From: Balneolales bacterium
Lineage (GTDB): Bacteria; Bacteroidota; Rhodothermia; Balneolales; Natronogracilivirgulaceae
Direction: 5' to 3'
DNA length: 6,931 bases
NCBI GenBank assembly: GCA_007133995.1
Contig: SLLP01000149.1
Coordinates: 1 to 6,931, forward strand
Of the stretch, positions 1 through 5,548 are shown piece by piece. The first letter of the stretch is position 1. Each line of letters opens with the position of its first letter. Position numbers and translations under genes: made by a program. The notes under the pieces are model-generated. The model was not told where the DNA came from and searched no databases. It saw only the letters and a program-made list of their open reading frames with translations.

Positions 1-9
1 CGAAGACAA

Positions 10-54
10 GTAGACTTTAGTCTACATCACAAAGCTATCGACTTTAGTCGATAG
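10..54. repeat. Pair of tight hairpins sharing a GACTTTAGTC core
   Basis: Two perfect inverted repeats lie nine bases apart. The first (10-25) has 7-base arms GTAGACT/AGTCTAC around TT. The second (35-54) has 9-base arms CTATCGACT/AGTCGATAG around TT. Both contain the 10-mer GACTTTAGTC (13-22 and 40-49) while the outer arm bases differ, so structure as well as core sequence is kept. No run of T follows on either strand, which argues against simple terminators. Short paired palindromes of this kind resemble REP-like or IS200/IS605-type end structures, but no transposase is visible, so that assignment is inference. The element may continue beyond the left edge. Confidence 0.6.
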
Positions 55-77
55 TAGTTTACTTTAAGGTAATAATG

Positions 78-86
78 ATTATATCA
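78..86 (-). promoter_or_regulatory. Possible leftward extended -10 promoter
   Basis: The minus strand reads TGATATAAT here, a perfect TATAAT preceded by the TGn of an extended -10 element. No good -35 lies 16-18 bases upstream (the best is TACAAA). If active, it would start transcription near position 71 and copy the two left-edge hairpins into the 5' leader of whatever lies off the window. The surrounding sequence is AT-rich, so chance occurrence is quite possible. Confidence 0.3.
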
Positions 87-151
87 AAGCTTGTGCTATT
101 TTTGTACCAGAATACATTTCTTCTGAGTAATATCTCCCCAGTATTTTTTTT

Positions 152-198
152 AAAAAAAGCCCCTGCAAGTCTGTAAGTGTTTAACCTGCAAGGGCTTT
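152..198 (-). terminator. Intrinsic terminator of the tRNA-Leu gene
   Basis: On the minus strand, just after the tRNA, a 12-base-pair stem with two G-T wobbles forms between 185-196 and 158-169 around a 15-base loop. It is GC-rich at the base (AGCCC pairing with GGGCT). It is followed at once by seven T (minus strand, 158 to 152), with three more A-T pairs possible at the stem base. Stem plus T-tract in this direction is the standard intrinsic terminator form. The plus-strand side offers only three T, so it should act leftward only. Confidence 0.85.
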
Positions 199-203
199 GA
201 AAG

Positions 204-290
204 TACCGCCGGCCGGACTCGAACCGGCACGGAGTTTTAAGCTCCAATGGATTTTAAGTCCATCGTGTCTACCAATTCCACCACGGCGGC
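204..290 (-). tRNA. tRNA-Leu, anticodon UAA
   Basis: Read on the minus strand, the 87-base gene begins GCCGCCG and ends CGGCGGT plus discriminator A, giving a seven-pair acceptor stem (one G-U pair). The anticodon stem-loop is ATGGA-CTTAAAA-TCCAT with anticodon TAA at plus-strand 254-256, reading UUA and UUG codons. A long variable arm follows, as in class II tRNAs such as leucine. The T arm contains the invariant GGTTCGAGTCC. The D loop reads GGTAGACAC, typical of tRNA-Leu. The 3' CCA is not encoded (the next bases are CTT), so a CCA-adding enzyme is required. The gene stands alone with its own promoter and terminator. Confidence 0.97.
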
Positions 291-309
291 ACACGAAATC
301 CTCAATCCT

Positions 310-340
310 TAAAGATAACGCAGATTATTGTCATCTACAA
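310..340 (-). promoter_or_regulatory. Likely promoter of the tRNA-Leu gene
   Basis: On the minus strand TTGTAG (335-340) and TATCTT (312-317) are separated by exactly 17 bases, about 21 bases before the tRNA 5' end. That leaves room for a short leader removed by RNase P. The -10 region reads TATCTTTA, seven of eight matches to the Bacteroidota -7 consensus TAnnTTTG. Spacing and position both suit a stand-alone tRNA gene. Confidence 0.45.
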
Positions 341-576
341 CGATGTACAAGCCTCTCCCTTGTCATACAGCTTCTCCACATCCTCTATTCATGACTCATT
401 CGCAATCACTGTGCAGACGACGTGAGAGCACCCTGGGTAACTACTCAACACGGGAATTAATGATGCAACTCCACATGATTTTTTTTAAAATTTGTTGTAT
501 GATGAGATAATACAGCCATGTAAATGAACCGACAGCAATACGCTCTTACCAGCCCGTGCGTTAGTTCATGAAACGG

Positions 577-620
577 GATGAATTTCATCAGGGAACGAAA
601 GCACCCTGCTTTTTTCGTTC
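577..620 (+). promoter_or_regulatory. Overlapping hairpins in the rel leader (attenuator-like)
   Basis: Three structures can be drawn. A palindrome GATGAA-T-TTCATC occupies 577-589. Next, CAGGG (589-593) pairs with CCCTG (604-608) and is followed after one C by six T (610-615), the form of a weak intrinsic terminator. Alternatively, 593-603 pairs with 607-620 to give 11 base pairs with a three-T bulge and a CCC loop, which buries the T run. The last two cannot form together. This arrangement just ahead of rel looks like an attenuator, but no transcript evidence is available. The terminator stem has only five pairs. Confidence 0.35.
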
Positions 621-665
621 TGTTTGCATAAGTTTTTGATGTTTAGTTGTGAATGCTTATTTCGT

Positions 666-2909
666 ATGACGATCCAAAATCCGGATATAACCCATGAACT
701 CGATTCTGTACAGCTTGACCCTGCACAGCAGGTGGAGCTGAACAATCTGCTTAACGAGTGTCATGAACACCTGGAATCCTGTGATGCTGAACTTATTGCA
801 AAAGCGTTCAAATTGTCATTTGTATCGCATAAAGGCATTGTAAGAGCATCCGGTGAGCCTTATTACCTCCACCCGCTGGAAGTTGCCCGCATCGTTGTCA
901 AGGAGATCGGCATGGATGATGTCTCTGTGGCCGCGGCCTTGCTGCATGACACCGTGGAGGATACCGAAGTGGACCTGAAGGACATCCGTACCGAATTTGG
1001 GCCGATCGTTGCGCACCTCATCGACGGCATGACCAAGATCTCCGGCGTGTTCAAAAACAAGGGTGTCAAGCAGGCCGAGACGTTCATGAAGCTGTTGCTG
1101 TCCATGGCCGAGGACCTGCGCGTGGTGCTCATCAAATTCGCCGACCGGCTGCACAACATGCGCACCATCCAGCACCTGCCGCGCAAGAAACAGCTGAGCA
1201 TCGCCAACGAGACCATGGAGCTGTTCGCACCGCTGGCCCACCGGTTCGGTATCTACAATATCAAAAGCGAGCTGGAGGATCTGAGCTTCAAGACAATGGA
1301 TCCGACTGGCTACAAGTTCATCGCCCGCAAGCTGCGCGAAAAAAAAGATACCAGGGAAGCTTTCATAAGCAAATTCCTTGAACCGGTCGAGGAGCAGTTG
1401 CGTGCCTCCGGATTCAAGTTCACCATCAAGGGCCGGCCCAAGCACATATACTCGATCTACCGCAAGATGACCCGGCAGCAGAAGCCGTTCGAGGAGATCT
1501 ACGACCTGTTCGCCATCCGCATCATCCTCCAGGAACCGCACACCAAAGAGGATTGCTGGCGCGTCTACTCCTTCATCACCGACTCCTACACCCCCATACC
1601 CGAGCGGTTCCGGGATTTCATCTCGGTGCCGAAGGCCAACGGCTACCAGTCGCTTCATACTACTGTGATCACCAACACAGGGCAGAAAGTGGAGATCCAG
1701 ATTCGAACAGCCAAGATGGACGAGATTGCCGAGCGCGGGTTTGCCGCCCACTGGCGCTACAAGGAGGGAGCTGCCAAAGAACAGGATATCAACCGGTTCG
1801 TGAGCTGGGTGCGTGAAGTGCTCGATAATCCGCGTCCCGAAGCCGCCACCGAATTCGTCGAGGACTTCCAACTCAACCTTTACACCGACGAAATTTACGT
1901 CTTTTCGCCCAAGGGCGAACTAAAAACCCTGCCCAAAGGAGCCACTCCCATTGACTTCGCTTTCGAAATTCACAGTGAGGTCGGCGAGCGCGCCCTGGCC
2001 GCCAAGGTCAACGGCAAGATCGTACCGTTGCGCCAGCGCCTGAAGAGCGGCGACCAGGTCGAAATCATCACCGGTAAGCAGATCAACCTGAATCCGGACT
2101 GGATCAATGACGTGGTAACCCATAAGGCCCGCGCCCGCCTGCGTCAGTATATCAAGCAGAAAGAGCGCAACGTGTCCAATGAAGGTCGCCAGCTTTGGAA
2201 TAAAAAAGCCGACCGCGCCGGAATCGAGATATCAGATCAGGAGCTGGCCAAGATTGCGACCAGGCTCCGGTATTCCTCACTTCAGATGCTTTTTTTCGAT
2301 ATCGGATCCGGAGTATATGATGTCAATAAGCTTTTGAAAGCTGTAAAAAGCTACATGAGCAAGGGCAGGGTGGATGAGAGTGAGGCCAAGGAAGAATCGG
2401 AATCCCCGGCTGCCGATCACTACAAGATTGCCTATGACATCAACAATCTGCAGGGCGGCAGTGAGGGACTGATCCTCAACGGAGAACTGACCGATGTCAG
2501 ATTTTCCTTTGCACGCTGTTGCAATCCGATTCCCGGAGACGATGTGGTCGGCTTCATAAGCCGCGAAGGCGATATCAAAATCCATCGGGTGAGTTGTAAA
2601 AACACCCGTCACCTTATCAAGACCGACGGAGAACGCATTGTCGATGTCTCTTGGGCCCGGAATACGGGAACCCAGTTTATGGCTGCTATCCGGATCGTCG
2701 GTGAAGACCGGGTCGGCCTTGTCAGCGATATTTCAAGCCTGATTTCGAAAACTTTGAAAACCAATATGAAAAGCATTAATGTGACCAGCGACAGCGGTAT
2801 GTTCGAAGGCACCCTTATCATAATGGTGGATGGTATTGGTCATCTTGAGAAGGTGATTACGCAGCTGCTAAAGGTGGATGGTATCAAAGAAGTTTACCGC
2901 TATGAGTAA
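666..2909 (+). CDS. rel: Bifunctional (p)ppGpp synthetase/hydrolase, RelA/SpoT family
   Basis: The product makes (p)ppGpp from ATP and GDP/GTP and also hydrolyses it, controlling the stringent response in the cytoplasm at the ribosome. From the ATG at 666 it is 747 residues, the usual family length. The hydrolase domain is intact: His69, HD at 94-95, ED at 98-99 and Asn164 in RLHN. The synthetase has GRPKHIYSIYRK (from 256), Asp280 in YDLFAIR, YQSLHT at 327-332 and Glu343 in EIQIRT. RFRD at 314-317 is a basic version of the RxKD motif of bifunctional enzymes, unlike EFDD of synthetase-only RelA. A TGS domain (about 409-471), a Cys-rich zinc-finger-like region (Cys618, Cys619, His640, Cys644) and a C-terminal ACT domain (about 670-747) follow. 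Upstream in-frame TTG (624) and ATG (639) are possible starts; none has a Shine-Dalgarno motif. GC content is clearly higher in the middle than at the 3' end. Confidence 0.97.
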   Translation: MTIQNPDITHELDSVQLDPAQQVELNNLLNECHEHLESCDAELIAKAFKLSFVSHKGIVRASGEPYYLHPLEVARIVVKEIGMDDVSVAAALLHDTVEDTEVDLKDIRTEFGPIVAHLIDGMTKISGVFKNKGVKQAETFMKLLLSMAEDLRVVLIKFADRLHNMRTIQHLPRKKQLSIANETMELFAPLAHRFGIYNIKSELEDLSFKTMDPTGYKFIARKLREKKDTREAFISKFLEPVEEQLRASGFKFTIKGRPKHIYSIYRKMTRQQKPFEEIYDLFAIRIILQEPHTKEDCWRVYSFITDSYTPIPERFRDFISVPKANGYQSLHTTVITNTGQKVEIQIRTAKMDEIAERGFAAHWRYKEGAAKEQDINRFVSWVREVLDNPRPEAATEFVEDFQLNLYTDEIYVFSPKGELKTLPKGATPIDFAFEIHSEVGERALAAKVNGKIVPLRQRLKSGDQVEIITGKQINLNPDWINDVVTHKARARLRQYIKQKERNVSNEGRQLWNKKADRAGIEISDQELAKIATRLRYSSLQMLFFDIGSGVYDVNKLLKAVKSYMSKGRVDESEAKEESESPAADHYKIAYDINNLQGGSEGLILNGELTDVRFSFARCCNPIPGDDVVGFISREGDIKIHRVSCKNTRHLIKTDGERIVDVSWARNTGTQFMAAIRIVGEDRVGLVSDISSLISKTLKTNMKSINVTSDSGMFEGTLIIMVDGIGHLEKVITQLLKVDGIKEVYRYE

Positions 2910-2953
2910 TAAAACAAATCTTATTATACGTATTTCATTTATGATATGTTAGT

Positions 2954-2970
2954 TGTATATTAATTATACA
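2954..2970. repeat. Inverted repeat TGTATA/TATACA after rel
   Basis: Six-base perfect arms, TGTATA (2954-2959) and TATACA (2965-2970), flank a five-base spacer. It directly precedes a second inverted repeat that also has a five-base spacer. It may be an operator half of a paired site for the downstream HU/IHF-like operon, or a by-product of AT-rich sequence. Confidence 0.35.
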
Positions 2971-3001
2971 GTTAACATGTGACTATCTCACAGTTAATTT
3001 T
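2971..3001 (+). terminator. Possible terminator or operator after rel
   Basis: Arms TTAAC/GTTAA outside and TGTGA/TCACA inside give ten base pairs with a single bulged A (2977) and a five-base loop CTATC, followed by four T (2998-3001). The stem is AT-rich and the T run short, so termination would be modest. The inner TGTGA/TCACA arms resemble a CRP-type site, but the spacer is five bases rather than six. Terminator of rel and operator of the next operon are both possible readings. Confidence 0.35.
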
Positions 3002-3134
3002 ACTTATCACTCCTGTTTGGGTTTTGAACATTCAAATAGTAAGCGGAACAATATATCATTTACCGAATTGAAATGCTTGCAATACCAAACGCCTTTATCA
3101 ATTATTAACCGCAATATTCTAACCAATATTACCA

Positions 3135-3458
3135 ATGACCTACACGAAAAGAGACATAGTACGTCGCATATCCGAGAAAAAGAATGTACCGATGGTTCAG
3201 GTTGAACCATGGGTGGATGCTGTAATCGAGGCTGTCCGCGACACCATGATGGAAGCCAACCCCACTTGCCGCATTGAAATCCGTGATTTCGGTGTCTTTG
3301 AAGTCAAAGTGACCAAAGCGAAGCCAAAAGCCCGCAATCCGAAGACCAATGAGGTTATCTACGTGCCCGAGCACAGAAAAACCCATTTCAAGCCCAGCAA
3401 GCTGCTCAAGGAATTCCTGCGCCAGCCTCTGGAAAAAAAGCATCTCGAAGAAGCATAA
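3135..3458 (+). CDS. HU/IHF family DNA-binding protein
   Basis: This 107-residue nucleoid-associated protein belongs to the HU/IHF family, small dimeric proteins that bend DNA. The N-terminal helices (about 1-42, TKRDIVRRISEKKNVP onwards) form the dimer body. RIEIRDFGVFEVK (46-58) matches the conserved core around GxF. ARNPKTNE (66-73) is the arm tip with the proline (Pro69) that intercalates into DNA. FKPSKLLKEF (85-94) is the usual C-terminal helix. The tail to residue 107 is charged and somewhat longer than in typical 90-100 residue relatives. There is no Shine-Dalgarno motif before the ATG. Its stop lies 21 bases before ruvX in the same frame, suggesting co-transcription. HU and IHF subunits cannot be told apart safely from this sequence alone, so no symbol is given. 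Confidence 0.93.
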   Translation: MTYTKRDIVRRISEKKNVPMVQVEPWVDAVIEAVRDTMMEANPTCRIEIRDFGVFEVKVTKAKPKARNPKTNEVIYVPEHRKTHFKPSKLLKEFLRQPLEKKHLEEA

Positions 3459-3479
3459 TTGCAACCCGGGTTGGCACAC

Positions 3480-3890
3480 ATGCAACGAATCATCGGTGTT
3501 GATGTCGGCCTGAAGAGAGTAGGTATTGCCCAGTCGGACCTGACCGGAATTTTGGCAAGTCCACTGGGAACTTATTCTTATGACGAGGCAATTGCAAAGC
3601 TGTCTGAACTTTGTAATGTGGGAAAGGTTCGTCTTATTATCGTCGGTTGGCCTCTTACCTTGCGTGGTGAAGAAGGTGATTCGGTTGCCATGGTAAAAAA
3701 GTTTCTTGAAAAATTGGAAAAGGTAACCGGCAATGTGCCCATCCAGACTCTTGACGAGCGTTTTACCTCCTCAATTGCACGACAGTCCATCCGCGACTCC
3801 GGAGCCAGACAAAAAAAACGACGTAAAAAAGAGTTGATTGATTCTACGGCAGCGACTATACTCCTGCAGAATTATTTAGACGCCAATTAA
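3480..3890 (+). CDS. ruvX: RuvX/YqgF family putative Holliday junction resolvase / pre-16S rRNA nuclease
   Basis: The 136-residue product has the compact RNase H-like fold of the YqgF family. Members have been linked to pre-16S rRNA 5'-end maturation and to Holliday junction resolution. Visible motifs are IIGVDVGLKRVGIA (4-17, acidic Asp8), IIVGWPLTLRGEEG (53-66), TLDERFTS (90-97, Glu93) and ELIDSTAATILLQ (118-130, Asp121), which supply the three acidic catalytic positions. The usual VGLPL is VGWPL here. The ATG at 3480 gives the standard family start (M-R-I-I-G-V-D); an in-frame TTG at 3459, directly after the preceding stop, would add seven residues unlike the family. A run of eight A (3811-3818) codes for part of the basic QKKRRKK stretch and is read in frame. 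Confidence 0.95.
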   Translation: MQRIIGVDVGLKRVGIAQSDLTGILASPLGTYSYDEAIAKLSELCNVGKVRLIIVGWPLTLRGEEGDSVAMVKKFLEKLEKVTGNVPIQTLDERFTSSIARQSIRDSGARQKKRRKKELIDSTAATILLQNYLDAN

Positions 3891-3918
3891 TGTAAAGTCG
3901 CAAAGCAAATCACCCCCA

Positions 3919-4497
3919 ATGTCTGTTCTGCCAGTCGTTACTTACGATGATCCCGTTTTGAGGAATCCTGCCGGGCCGGTAGATCCGGATCATCCCGATC
4001 TTCAGAATTTCATCGACGACATGTTTGATACCATGTACGAAGCCAACGGGGTCGGTTTGGCAGCTCCTCAGGTCGGTGTTTCACTATCGCTTTTTGTGGT
4101 GGATGCCGATGCCATAACCGACGAGGAAGAGGAGGAAAGTTTTGGTCCGGGAGTGTTCATCAATCCGGAAATTGAGACGATCGGCGAACAAAAGTGGGAT
4201 GCTGAAGAAGGATGTCTCAGTCTGCCGGAGATTCGTGAGAAAGTGACCCGTCCCGATACCATCCGGATTCGCTATTTTGACAGGGATTTCCAATCCCGCG
4301 AGGAAGTCCATAGCGGATGGTATGCAAGGGTTTTGCAGCACGAACACGATCATCTCAAAGGTGTTCTGTTCATCGATTACCTCGGGGCGTTTCGCAAGAG
4401 GCTCATACGTAAAAAGCTGGACGAGATACGCAAGGGGAGTGTGAAGGTGGAGTATCGCCTCGCACCAAAACCGGAAGGTCTCAATCAAGGGGAATAG
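3919..4497 (+). CDS. def: Peptide deformylase
   Basis: This metalloenzyme removes the formyl group from the N-terminal methionine of new proteins as they leave the ribosome. All three family motifs are present: GVGLAAPQ (44-51), EGCLS (97-101) and QHEHDH (140-145). Cys99, His141 and His145 are the metal ligands and Glu142 the catalytic acid. At 192 residues it is slightly longer than the roughly 170-residue enterobacterial enzyme, mainly through an acidic loop (DEEEEES, 68-74) and a C-terminal extension. The ATG has no Shine-Dalgarno motif (CACCCCCA precedes it). It lies 28 bases after ruvX and only eight bases before fmt, the usual def-fmt pairing of opposed enzymes. Confidence 0.98.
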   Translation: MSVLPVVTYDDPVLRNPAGPVDPDHPDLQNFIDDMFDTMYEANGVGLAAPQVGVSLSLFVVDADAITDEEEEESFGPGVFINPEIETIGEQKWDAEEGCLSLPEIREKVTRPDTIRIRYFDRDFQSREEVHSGWYARVLQHEHDHLKGVLFIDYLGAFRKRLIRKKLDEIRKGSVKVEYRLAPKPEGLNQGE

Positions 4498-4505
4498 CGG
4501 GTGCC

Positions 4506-5438
4506 ATGATGGACAGGTCGTTGAATATCGTTTTCATGGGAAATCCCGATTTTTCTGTTCCGAGCCTGGAGCGACTGATCTCAAGTCGACACAATGTGGC
4601 AGCTGTCGTAACCGGCAGTGACAAGCGGAGGGGAAGAGGCGGTAAACTAACAGCCTCACCGGTCAAAATTGCAGCCAGCCATCAATCCATCAAAGTGATT
4701 GAGGAGGATGACATGCGCAGCGAGTCATTTCAGGCGGAATTGGCCGCACTTAAACCCGATCTGCTGGTAGTTGTGGCCTATAAGCTGCTCCCACCGGCAC
4801 TGCTGACCATCCCGGCCATCGGTTCGCTCAATCTGCATGCCTCCTTGCTCCCGAAATACCGTGGTGCGGCGCCCATCCACTGGGCCATCATCAACGGTGA
4901 GAAAGAAACAGGATGCACCGTATTTCTCCTGGACGAGGGAATGGATACCGGCCTTATCCTCAAACAGGAAAAAACAACAATTGGTCTGCTTGAGACTACC
5001 GGTGATCTCTATAACCGGCTTAAAATAACCGGTTCCAAGCTGATGTTGGAAACGGTTGACGAGATTGCAGCCGGAACGCACAAAAAATTACCGCAAAATG
5101 ATCAGCTGGCTTCAAAAGCACCCAAAATTACTCCGGAAGATGCGCGTATCAACTTTCAAAAAAACGTTATGGATGTTCACAATTTCGTTCGCGGTATGAG
5201 TCCGTTTCCCGGAGCATGGACGCTGCATGGCGGACGGAAACTAAAAATCTATCGCTCCGAGCCGTTGCCCGGAATCATCCGCGAAACTGGAAGGGCCAGT
5301 TTGATTGAGGGGGAAGCTTGTGTCGGATGCATCGGTGGAAGTATCATTTTAAGAGAAGTGCAGCCCGAGGGCAAAAGGCGAATGAGTGGTATGGACTTTT
5401 TGAACGGGATTGGTGGGAATACGTTTTTCACCTTGTGA
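4506..5438 (+). CDS. fmt: Methionyl-tRNA formyltransferase
   Basis: The enzyme transfers a formyl group from 10-formyltetrahydrofolate to methionine on initiator tRNA. It is 310 residues, the normal family length. The N-terminal domain begins LNIVFMGNPDFSVPSL. The basic loop KRRGRGGK (40-47) corresponds to the tRNA-contacting insertion. The folate/catalytic site is SLNLHASLLPKYRGAAPIHW (107-126), with Asn109, His111 and then Asp147 in DEGMDTG. The C-terminal domain carries the conserved VQPEGKRRMSGMDFLNG (285-301). Two adjacent ATGs (4506 and 4509) could serve as start. AAGGGGA at 4487-4493, inside the end of def, is a weak and distant Shine-Dalgarno candidate, suggesting coupled translation with def. 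A small hairpin (TTCAC/GTGAA) overlaps the stop but lacks a T run. Confidence 0.98.
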   Translation: MMDRSLNIVFMGNPDFSVPSLERLISSRHNVAAVVTGSDKRRGRGGKLTASPVKIAASHQSIKVIEEDDMRSESFQAELAALKPDLLVVVAYKLLPPALLTIPAIGSLNLHASLLPKYRGAAPIHWAIINGEKETGCTVFLLDEGMDTGLILKQEKTTIGLLETTGDLYNRLKITGSKLMLETVDEIAAGTHKKLPQNDQLASKAPKITPEDARINFQKNVMDVHNFVRGMSPFPGAWTLHGGRKLKIYRSEPLPGIIRETGRASLIEGEACVGCIGGSIILREVQPEGKRRMSGMDFLNGIGGNTFFTL

Positions 5439-5548
5439 ACCGTTTCAATGGCGGTAGCGAAATTTACCCAAAAAAATAGTTGCAACATTTCACACAAGTC
5501 CGCATCATTGCACCACATCATTATCACCTAAAAAAGATCCTGATATTT

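Larger units (their letters stand above)
291..665. other. Gene-free spacer between divergent tRNA-Leu and rel
   Basis: This stretch holds the leftward tRNA promoter at its left end and the rightward rel leader at its right end. The middle (about 350-480) shows nothing I recognise; short open frames there have no protein-like features. An AT-rich block at 480-515 (TATGAT at 498-503, GATAAT at 506-511) is a plausible but unproven promoter region for rel, with no good -35. From 524 to 620 the sequence is rich in possible stems. A 15-codon open frame (524-571, MNRQQYALTSPCVSS) starts there without a Shine-Dalgarno motif and is not supported as a gene. Confidence 0.6.

Noticed and set aside
10..54. 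CRISPR-like repeat at the left edge
   Set aside because: There are only two short, non-identical palindromes with a nine-base gap; no regular repeat-spacer array or cas gene is present.
59..510. Short open frames on both strands around the tRNA (59-247 minus, 197-394 plus, 328-510 plus)
   Set aside because: The first two overlap the tRNA gene or its terminator, and none has protein-like composition, conserved motifs or a ribosome-binding signal.
816..1871. A 351-codon open frame on the minus strand opposite rel
   Set aside because: It lies entirely within the GC-rich part of rel, where biased third positions suppress antisense stops. Its translation shows no recognisable domain and it has no promoter or ribosome-binding signal.
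2978..2992. TGTGA/TCACA as a genuine CRP site
   Set aside because: The spacer is five bases instead of six, and the arms extend outward as part of a longer AT-rich stem, so a terminator or a different regulator fits at least as well.
3129..3485. A 118-codon minus-strand open frame opposite the HU/IHF-like gene
   Set aside because: It mirrors a clearly recognisable HU/IHF family gene and has no family features of its own.
3811..3818. Eight A in ruvX (and a similar run at 1339-1346 in rel) as a programmed frameshift site
   Set aside because: Both genes continue in frame with intact family motifs downstream (ELIDSTAATILLQ in RuvX, the synthetase domain in Rel), and no stimulatory structure or useful alternative frame is evident.
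5427..5439. TTCAC/GTGAA hairpin at the fmt stop as a terminator
   Set aside because: The stem has only five pairs and no T run follows, so it does not meet the form of an intrinsic terminator.
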